This document shows, in pieces, positions 1 through 4,445 of a stretch of DNA of 6,273 nt; positions within the stretch are counted from its first letter, which is position 1; the number at the start of each line of letters is the position of its first letter. The stretch is taken from contig JASHRR010001104.1 of assembly GCA_030037185.1 (NCBI GenBank), positions 1 to 6,273 on the forward strand. The letters run 5' to 3'. Both the position numbers and the translations under genes were made by a program. The DNA is from Xanthobacteraceae bacterium. GTDB lineage: Bacteria > Pseudomonadota > Alphaproteobacteria > Rhizobiales > Xanthobacteraceae. The notes below the pieces were generated by a model. The model saw nothing but the letters and a program-made list of their open reading frames with translations, searched no databases and was not told the DNA's origin.

Positions 1-1
1 T

Positions 2-1705
2 GCCGCCGACATGACCAACGAGCGCGCCCTCAACCCGCAGCGCGAGCCGCAGAACTGGATACTCCACCACGGCAACTATCAGGGCCACCGCTTCTCGCTG
101 CTCACGCAGATCAACACCGAGACCGTCAGGAATCTCAAGCCGGCCTTCACGGTCGCGCTCGGCGGGTTCCAGAGCGGCGGGCGCTACGCGTTCGGCAATC
201 TGGAAGCGACGCCGCTGGTCGAAGACGGCATCATGTACGTACCGGACGGCTGGGGCTCGGTCTATGCAATCGACGTTTCGGCCGGCAAGAAGGGCGTCAT
301 CAAATGGAAAATGGACCCCGGCACCGACCGCGCCTGGGCCGGCGACGTCGCCTGCTGCGGGGTCAACAACCGCGGTGTCGCGCTGTGGAAGGACAAGGTG
401 ATCTCAATCGCGCTTGACGGGCGCATGTTCGCAATCAACAAGGCGACCGGCGAACTGGCGTGGGAACGCAAGATCGCCGATCCGGCGATCGGCGAGACGA
501 TCACCATGGCGCCGCTCGTCATCCGCGACCTCGCCATCGTGGGCACCGCCGGGGGCGAATTCGGCATCCGCGGCTTCATCGAGGCGACCGACCTCAACAC
601 CGGCAAGGCGGCGTGGCGCACCTACACGATCCCGGGCGCCGGCGAGCCTGGCAACGAGACCTGGAAGGACGGCAGGGAGCGCTGGAAGCACGGCGGCGCT
701 TCGGTCTGGGAGACCGCGACCTACGACCCGGAAAGCGATACCTTCTATCAGGGCATCGGCAATGCCGGTCCCGACTGGGACCCGGAATATCGCCCCGGCG
801 ACAACAAGTGGGCCGCGAGCGTGCTGGCGCTCAGCCCCAACGACGGCAAGATCAAATGGGGCTACCAATATACCCCCAACGATCCTTACGATTACGACGA
901 AATCTCCGAGCACCCGATCATCAACGCCAAGGTCAACGGCGAGGACCGCAAGCTCGTGGTCCATGCCGCCCGCAATGGCTATTTCTACACGCTCGACCGC
1001 ATCAATGGCTCGTTCATCGCCGGCAAGCAATATACCTATGAGATGAACTGGACGCCCGGCCTCGACGCCAAGACCGGCAGGCCGCTCACCTACAACCCCA
1101 ATGCGGACGTCCAGGCCTATACTGAGGGAACCCACGGCAGCCGCGTCCGGCCAAAGGGCGACAAGCTCTGCCCGGCTCATGCGGGCGGCAAGAACTGGGA
1201 GCCGTCAGCCTACAATCCGGAACTTGGCCTCATCTACATTCCTTCCATCGAAGGCTGCAATTACATCGAAACCGTCGAGCAGAAGGACTTTGTCGATCAA
1301 GGCGGTGCCGTCAAGCCACGAGAGCGGTTCAGCGGCGGCGCGCCTGTGTTCCGAGAGCGGCTCTACGGCAGCCTCAAGGCAGTCGATCCGACGACCGGCG
1401 AACTCAAGGCGGACCTCAAGCTCACTTACCCGAACTATTCAGGCGCGCTCGCGACCGCCGGCAATCTGGTGTTTATCGGCAGTGTCGACGGCACCTTCTC
1501 GGCCCACGACGCCAACACGCTGAAAGAGCTGTGGAGCTTCAACACCGGCACCGGCATCAATGCGCCGCCGATCAGCTACGCGGTGAACGGCAAACAATAC
1601 GTCGCGGTTCTGGTCGGCTCGCGGCAATCCGCCAACGTCTTTCCGTTCTCGCCAGAGCTGAAAAACACGTCGACCGCGTCCATGCTGTTCGTGTTCAGCC
1701 TGTGA
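2..1705 (+). CDS. PQQ-dependent methanol/ethanol-family dehydrogenase, lanthanide-type active site (5' partial)
   Basis: Periplasmic quinoprotein that oxidises alcohols (possibly aldehydes) using pyrroloquinoline quinone and passes electrons to a cytochrome c. The frame is open to the window edge (Ala-Ala-Asp before the ATG at 11), so that Met is probably internal and the signal peptide lies outside. Numbering from that Met, family marks are: the vicinal disulfide Cys115-Cys116 under PQQ; metal ligands Glu183 (GGEFGIRG) and Asn251 (GIGN); RPGDNKW at 261-267; catalytic Asp294; and Arg321 in AARNG. Trp-docking-like repeats of the eight-bladed propeller recur (ATGELAWE, TLKELWSF). Asp296, two after the catalytic Asp, gives Asp-Tyr-Asp as in XoxF and PedH; MxaF has Ala there. 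The C-terminal part (TGSGINAPP-like, GKQYVAVL) resembles ethanol-type enzymes more than XoxF. There is no fused heme domain. The substrate is unknown. Family assignment is firm; lanthanide use is inferred from one motif. Confidence 0.93.
   Translation, partial: AADMTNERALNPQREPQNWILHHGNYQGHRFSLLTQINTETVRNLKPAFTVALGGFQSGGRYAFGNLEATPLVEDGIMYVPDGWGSVYAIDVSAGKKGVIKWKMDPGTDRAWAGDVACCGVNNRGVALWKDKVISIALDGRMFAINKATGELAWERKIADPAIGETITMAPLVIRDLAIVGTAGGEFGIRGFIEATDLNTGKAAWRTYTIPGAGEPGNETWKDGRERWKHGGASVWETATYDPESDTFYQGIGNAGPDWDPEYRPGDNKWAASVLALSPNDGKIKWGYQYTPNDPYDYDEISEHPIINAKVNGEDRKLVVHAARNGYFYTLDRINGSFIAGKQYTYEMNWTPGLDAKTGRPLTYNPNADVQAYTEGTHGSRVRPKGDKLCPAHAGGKNWEPSAYNPELGLIYIPSIEGCNYIETVEQKDFVDQGGAVKPRERFSGGAPVFRERLYGSLKAVDPTTGELKADLKLTYPNYSGALATAGNLVFIGSVDGTFSAHDANTLKELWSFNTGTGINAPPISYAVNGKQYVAVLVGSRQSANVFPFSPELKNTSTASMLFVFSL
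890..898 (+). other. Asp-Tyr-Asp catalytic/metal motif codons of the PQQ dehydrogenase
   Basis: GAT-TAC-GAC encodes Asp294-Tyr295-Asp296 in the context TPNDPYDYDEISE. In this family the first Asp is the catalytic base and metal ligand. An Asp two residues later is the extra carboxylate that completes lanthanide coordination in XoxF-type enzymes; calcium enzymes usually have Ala, Ser or Thr there. The alignment rests on the shared TPxDxxDY context and is clear by eye. Confidence 0.75.
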
Positions 1706-1710
1706 GAGCG

Positions 1711-1730
1711 TCCCAATGAAGTCGATGGGA
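1711..1730 (+). other. Small intercistronic hairpin before the cytochrome c gene
   Basis: TCCCA (1711-1715) and TGGGA (1726-1730) can pair as a 5-bp stem with a 10-base loop, in the 41-bp gap between the dehydrogenase and the cytochrome c gene. It sits directly upstream of the purine-rich ribosome binding site, so it could affect translation or mRNA processing. There is no T tract after it, so it is not a classical terminator. The stem is short and may be chance. Confidence 0.25.
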
Positions 1731-1738
1731 AAGAAGAG
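1731..1738 (+). promoter_or_regulatory. Ribosome binding site deciding the cytochrome c start
   Basis: AAGAAGAG lies 8 bases before the ATG at 1747. This spacing favours 1747 over the second in-frame ATG at 1756, which would be 17 bases away. Confidence 0.55.
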
Positions 1739-1746
1739 CGTCTAAA

Positions 1747-2274
1747 ATGAAAGTCATGTCAGAACTCTGCCGGCCCGCAGGGATGGCTGCAATCGCTGCG
1801 TCTGTTGCGCTTCTAATCCCCGTCAGCGCCACTGCGCAGGCGCAGTCGAGCGCCGAACAGGCGCGCTTGCTCGAATTCGGCAAGGAGATCTTCAAGAGCA
1901 AGGCGGTGTGCCAATACTGCCACAAATGGGATGCCTCCGGCGACCAGGGCTATGGCGGCAATGCACTGTCGCTGCGCGCCACCCAGCTCACCCCCGAGCA
2001 GCTGACCGAAGTCGTGAAATGCGGCCGGCCCGGCACCGGCATGCCGTACCATGACCGCTTCGCCTACACGGACAAGCGCTGCTATGGCTACACGCGCGAA
2101 GAGATGGGCAAGGACATGCCGCCGGCCGGCAATGATTTCCTGTCAAACCGCGAAATCGACGCGGTGGTGAAATATCTGTTTGCCAAGGACGTTGGCAAAG
2201 GTCCGGCCACTTACGAAGATTGCGTGGATTTCTGGGGCAAGGATACCAAACAGTGCGATCCCATGAAAAAATGA
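1747..2274 (+). CDS. Exported mono-heme cytochrome c, probable electron acceptor of the PQQ dehydrogenase
   Basis: Class I-like c-type cytochrome of 175 residues, acting in the periplasm. The Sec signal peptide has a hydrophobic core at about residues 13-28 and a likely cleavage after Ala30 or Ala32 (ATAQA-QS). The heme attachment site is CQYCH at 55-59, with His59 as the proximal ligand. Met99 in GTGMP is the likely distal ligand; Met124 (DMPPAG) is an alternative. A cytochrome c helix follows the Asn-Arg-Glu-Ile at 134-137 and ends in VVKYLF. Four further cysteines (92, 112, 159, 170) could form two disulfides, with the last pair in a C-terminal tail beyond the usual fold. Its position 41 bp after the dehydrogenase matches the common pairing of quinoprotein and dedicated cytochrome (as MxaF-MxaG and XoxF-XoxG), but I do not claim orthology to either. 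Its stop overlaps a downstream ATG (ATGA at 2271-2274). Confidence 0.9.
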   Translation: MKVMSELCRPAGMAAIAASVALLIPVSATAQAQSSAEQARLLEFGKEIFKSKAVCQYCHKWDASGDQGYGGNALSLRATQLTPEQLTEVVKCGRPGTGMPYHDRFAYTDKRCYGYTREEMGKDMPPAGNDFLSNREIDAVVKYLFAKDVGKGPATYEDCVDFWGKDTKQCDPMKK

Positions 2275-2294
2275 AAGCCGCTGCGGCATGTGGG

Positions 2295-2357
2295 GTGGGC
2301 AAGATTGCCGGCCCCGGCCGGAATCCTGACGCAGGCATCGCCGGCGATTTTAGCCAC
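2295..2357. repeat. Degenerate inverted repeat with GTGGGCAA-type arms (outer palindrome)
   Basis: The left arm is 2295-2311 and the right arm 2341-2357. The right arm's reverse complement matches the left at 13 of 17 positions, with a 29-base loop. The arm begins GTGGGCAA, as does the next palindrome downstream. It lies between the cytochrome c stop and the hydrophobic leader of the following protein and has the look of an intergenic interspersed palindrome. The frame of the next gene stays open through it. Confidence 0.5.
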
Positions 2358-2363
2358 GCCGCC

Positions 2364-3134
2364 ATGCGGACGGGCCTGAGAGCGTGGGCAAAGGCGCCAA
2401 GCACGCGCGTTTGCCCGCCCTACCGCGCCGCAGGCGTTGCGCTGGCTGCACTCCTTATCGCCGCCACCGCTCACGCCCAGCCGCGCCGCGATCCCGGCGA
2501 GATTCACGGGCTCAAGCTCGGCCTGAAGGCCGACGAGATGTCGACCGACACCTTCGGCGACCTCGCCTGCGGCAGCAATGGAGGGCCGTCGCGGCAGCGA
2601 ATCGACGACTGGAGCGAGTTTCGTAAATGCCGGCCGGAGCCGAGCGGCCTCTATGAAGTCAACGCCCGCTTCGACGACGAGCAGGAATATATTGGCCGCG
2701 CCATTGACGATCCGTTATACGCTCAAGGCCGTGTCGGCACCCGCGTAGCCGGTCATCCGGTGATCCTCTCGGTACTGTTCGACAAGGACGGCGTGCTGCG
2801 CGGGATACGCATGGTCAGCGATCCGCGCGCCTCGATCACCGAGCGGCGCATGGCCCACATGTTGCGCCTCGCCGTCATCAACCGCTACGATCCCGACGGC
2901 TGGACCTGCACCGACCTGCCGCCCGCTCCCGGAGAGACCCCGGTCGGCGGTGGCGTGTTCATCAAGCAGCGCTGCGAGAAGCGGACGGCCGAACGTAATC
3001 TCTTTCTCGAAGCGCACTTCCTGCGCAAGCCCGGGCAGAGCGAAGTCGATCCGGCCACCGGCGAGCCGACCACCGGCCAATTCGAGAGCTGGACGCGCTT
3101 TGAGCTGATGGATCCGAATTACAAGAAGCCATGA
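2364..3134 (+). CDS. Exported protein of unknown function in the PQQ dehydrogenase cluster
   Basis: I do not recognise a named family. From the ATG at 2364 it has 256 residues. A signal peptide has Arg/Lys in residues 2-21, a hydrophobic stretch at about 22-35 and cleavage after AHA (residues 36-38). The mature part has four cysteines (69, 89, 182, 204), enough for two disulfides, and a GLKLGLKADEM stretch like the start of small periplasmic domains. It is charged, mixed alpha/beta in look, with no membrane segment after the leader, so it is probably soluble and periplasmic. The start is uncertain. ATG 2271 overlaps the upstream stop as ATGA, suggesting translational coupling, but adds 31 residues read through palindromic repeat DNA. 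Neither start has a clear Shine-Dalgarno; 2364 gives the more normal signal peptide. Co-orientation suggests a role with the dehydrogenase and cytochrome c, an inference from position only. Confidence 0.82.
   Translation: MRTGLRAWAKAPSTRVCPPYRAAGVALAALLIAATAHAQPRRDPGEIHGLKLGLKADEMSTDTFGDLACGSNGGPSRQRIDDWSEFRKCRPEPSGLYEVNARFDDEQEYIGRAIDDPLYAQGRVGTRVAGHPVILSVLFDKDGVLRGIRMVSDPRASITERRMAHMLRLAVINRYDPDGWTCTDLPPAPGETPVGGGVFIKQRCEKRTAERNLFLEAHFLRKPGQSEVDPATGEPTTGQFESWTRFELMDPNYKKP
2384..2418. repeat. Degenerate palindrome inside the leader-coding region
   Basis: GTGGGCAAAGGCG (2384-2396) pairs with CGCGTTTGCCCGC (2406-2418) at 11 of 13 positions around a 9-base loop. It resembles the GTGGGCAAAGGCGC...TTGCCCACC intergenic repeats I recall from Bradyrhizobium-type genomes. 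It encodes part of the positively charged N-region of the downstream protein's signal peptide, so repeat DNA appears to have been absorbed into the reading frame. Confidence 0.5.
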
Positions 3135-3150
3135 CGCGGCCCGTCTCGAC

Positions 3151-3157
3151 AGGGAAG
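3151..3157 (+). promoter_or_regulatory. Ribosome binding site of the small Cys-rich protein
   Basis: AGGGAAG ends 8 bases before the ATG at 3166, in a 31-bp gap after the preceding stop. This is the strongest Shine-Dalgarno of the + strand cluster and supports the 79-residue frame as a real gene. Confidence 0.6.
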
Positions 3158-3165
3158 TTTGGATC

Positions 3166-3405
3166 ATGAAATGCCCCCTCCCCGCCATCCTGCTCGCCAT
3201 TGCGACAAGTGTTGCTGCATCGCCCGCCCACGCGATGTGCTCGTCGTGCAACATCCAGACAAAGACCCCGTCTGCCAAGGAACCCGGCAAGTTCGACTAC
3301 CGTGTCAGTTGCATCATCGACGAGAGCGGTGACGAGGTGAACACGGTCGTATCGGCTGCTACCGACGAGGAAGCGATCGAACTGACCAAGAAGAAGGGAT
3401 GTTGA
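3166..3405 (+). CDS. Small exported Cys-containing protein of unknown function
   Basis: A 79-residue protein with a good ribosome binding site and a clear signal peptide (hydrophobic residues 5-18, cleavage after AHA at 21-23). The mature chain is about 56 residues and starts Met-Cys-Ser-Ser-Cys-Asn. It holds four cysteines (25, 28, 49, 79), the last being the C-terminal residue, so two disulfides or a metal site are possible. It is rich in acidic residues (DESGDE at 52-57, DEE at 67-69) and ends in a basic KKKGC. The CxxC at 25-28 is thioredoxin-like only in spacing; there is no thioredoxin fold visible at this size. I do not recognise the family. It is last in the + strand cluster with the PQQ dehydrogenase and cytochrome c, 31 bp after the previous gene, so it may be a periplasmic accessory of that system. 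That is inference from position. Confidence 0.8.
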   Translation: MKCPLPAILLAIATSVAASPAHAMCSSCNIQTKTPSAKEPGKFDYRVSCIIDESGDEVNTVVSAATDEEAIELTKKKGC

Positions 3406-3490
3406 TGAGGAGGCGGGCAAAAGGACGGCGTCCGTGCGGTGCACTGCGAGACCGGCAGAAAGCGTTAGGCGCAGGTGACGGATACCGACG

Positions 3491-3892
3491 CTAATTCTTG
3501 CACGGCCATGCGTCATGCAATGCGTCGAGTACAAGCACAGTAAATGGTAGGGGCCCTTCCCGGGGATGCGTTTCACCGTACCTCACCACAACCATCAGGA
3601 CCTGTTCGATGGTGACTTGCTCGGGTACGGCGGCACACAGCAGTGGGTCTAGATGTGGAATATCGCCCACCGCCTGCATCGCTTTCAGCAAACCCGACAT
3701 GTTGACGACGCCTTCGATTAGTCCAGCGCACCGTCCGACCAGGTAAGAATCCGAAGGGTTGTCAACCACCTGACCTGCGGTGAGTTTGCAATATGGGAGC
3801 ATGTAATTTGCGCTGTGTGTGTTCTCGGCTGCGTTTGTGTTGATCATTGTGGTCATTAGCATTGCCAACACGCACACCAACATCGATCTCAT
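3491..3892 (-). CDS. Rap1a/Tai-family exported protein (immunity-protein family)
   Basis: A 133-residue periplasmic protein. The signal peptide is hydrophobic at about residues 4-16, with cleavage near Ala21-Ala22. The mature part fits the Rap1a/Tai pattern: YMLPYCK (30-36), GRCAGLIEGV (53-62), a Cys86-to-Val-Pro stretch, EQVTIEQVLMVVVRYGETHP (91-110) and a C-terminal ALHDAWPC (124-131). Four cysteines (35, 55, 86, 131) are placed for two disulfides. Rap1a of Serratia protects against the type VI effector Ssp1-class peptidoglycan amidase, but many family members in soil alphaproteobacteria stand alone, and no effector or secretion gene is seen here. Its GC (about 54% by hand count) is well below its neighbours, which suggests recent acquisition. 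GAGGAAG (3900-3906 on this strand) sits 7 bases before the start, fixing the ATG at 3892 rather than the one at 3883. Confidence 0.85.
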   Translation of the reverse strand: MRSMLVCVLAMLMTTMINTNAAENTHSANYMLPYCKLTAGQVVDNPSDSYLVGRCAGLIEGVVNMSGLLKAMQAVGDIPHLDPLLCAAVPEQVTIEQVLMVVVRYGETHPREGPLPFTVLVLDALHDAWPCKN

Positions 3893-3899
3893 TCTTTCA

Positions 3900-3906
3900 C
3901 TTCCTC
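3900..3906 (-). promoter_or_regulatory. Ribosome binding site of the Rap1a-family gene
   Basis: Read on the - strand this is GAGGAAG, 7 bases before the ATG at 3892-3890. It is a strong Shine-Dalgarno and selects this start over the in-frame ATG three codons later. Confidence 0.6.
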
Positions 3907-3929
3907 ACCTGTTTGCGTCTCACAATCAA

Positions 3930-3940
3930 TTCCGACGGAA
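3930..3940. promoter_or_regulatory. Short perfect palindrome upstream of the Rap1a-family gene
   Basis: TTCCG-A-CGGAA is a perfect 5+1+5 inverted repeat, 38 bases upstream of the gene start. Its position would suit an operator, but I recognise no specific regulator and it may be chance in G/C-rich DNA. Confidence 0.2.
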
Positions 3941-3988
3941 CTTTGCCGCCACCTTGCGGCCGCGGCATCTCGGGGCGCATGACACAGA

Positions 3989-4113
3989 CCTCATCCTGAG
4001 GCCACCCTGTCAGCGCGGCCGTCCTCAAGCTTTCGAAGGACCCGTGACCACGGGCACGATTGCCGTGAGGCCGCCTTCGAGACGCCCGCATGGGCGCGCT
4101 CCTGATACGATGA
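3989..4113. repeat. Inverted pair of degenerate intergenic repeats
   Basis: A forward copy (about 3989-4039: CCTCATCCTGAGG ... TCGAAGG) faces a reverse copy (about 4074-4113) whose reverse complement reads TCATC...TCAGG...GCGGGCGTC-TCGAAGG. TCGAAGG at 4033-4039 and CCTTCGA at 4074-4080 are a perfect inverted pair. The centre holds a tight CCCGTG-AC-CACGGG hairpin at 4041-4054. I recall this type (CCTCATcCTGAGGAGCGCGC...CGTCTCGAAGGATG) as a frequent intergenic element in Bradyrhizobium and relatives; that is from memory and not checked. Confidence 0.5.
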
Positions 4114-4401
4114 TATCTGAAGGATTCGCAGCGCGGGAGCGCTCTGCTGGCTTGCCCCCCAACGGAGCAGCGGCCACAGGAACCGTGATGTGATAGTGCT
4201 GCGCGAGCAACGCCTCAACTCGCTTGCCGCCTTTTCGCCAGCATCAGGCGCTGCGGCAATCCCTTGAAGCATCAAGATCGGAGCAACGAACGCACCGGGG
4301 CCAAAAACTGGCTGTTGCGGCCTGTTGAGCGAGTTGCGGTGGTTCGCCAACTCTCCGAGGTCACAGGATCGAACGCGTTCGCCGTTTTGACCTCACAAGC
4401 T

Positions 4402-4438
4402 GCGAGAGGCCTCAGGGATAAGCCTGAAATCTTCTCGC
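4402..4438. terminator. Possible terminator-like hairpin after the ABC importer operon
   Basis: GCGAGA (4402-4407) pairs perfectly with TCTCGC (4433-4438), and an inner TCAGG/CCTGA stem flanks a 6-base loop, separated by a small internal loop. It begins 8 bp past the stop of the permease gene on the - strand, a good place for a terminator. No clear T run follows on that strand, while the + strand side is followed by TTCATTTTC. It could act weakly in either direction. Confidence 0.3.
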
Positions 4439-4445
4439 TTCATTT

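Larger units (their letters stand above)
3909..4445. other. Intergenic region between two - strand units, no convincing gene
   Basis: About 540 bp without a gene I can support. It should hold the promoter of the Rap1a-family gene near 3909-3990; I could not fix -35/-10 boxes. It contains a TTCCGACGGAA palindrome, a GCCGC/GCGGC hairpin (3945-3960), an inverted pair of repeats (3989-4113), and a hairpin at 4402-4438 just past the importer operon. Open frames here are short and lack ribosome binding sites or recognisable domains. Two overlapping - strand frames (4350 down to about 4025) could be the decayed remains of a gene, but the evidence is weak. Confidence 0.6.

Noticed and set aside
404..1180. 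258-residue - strand open frame opposite the PQQ dehydrogenase
   Set aside because: It lies wholly inside a gene with unmistakable motifs. It is low-complexity (Val/Ala/Gly/Arg), as expected from the antisense of G/C-rich coding DNA, and shows no domain.
3405..3490. Terminator or small gene between the convergent genes
   Set aside because: Only weak stems (GGAC/GTCC at about 3421-3431) and a 29-codon Arg-rich frame starting at 3405 are present. There is no T run and no convincing coding signal.
2715..3576. Long - strand open frames opposite the two unknown exported protein genes (up to 204 residues)
   Set aside because: They run across gene boundaries on both strands and have no ribosome site or recognisable motif. 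The + strand frames have signal peptides and paired cysteines.
3819..4193. 124-residue + strand open frame starting inside the Rap1a-family gene
   Set aside because: It begins antisense to the signal peptide of a recognised gene, crosses the repeat pair and has no ribosome site or domain.
4216..4336. 8-base inverted repeat CAACTCGC (4216-4223) / GCGAGTTG (4329-4336)
   Set aside because: Arms 105 bases apart with one further mismatch-tolerant extension are easily chance in this composition, and nothing functional sits between them.
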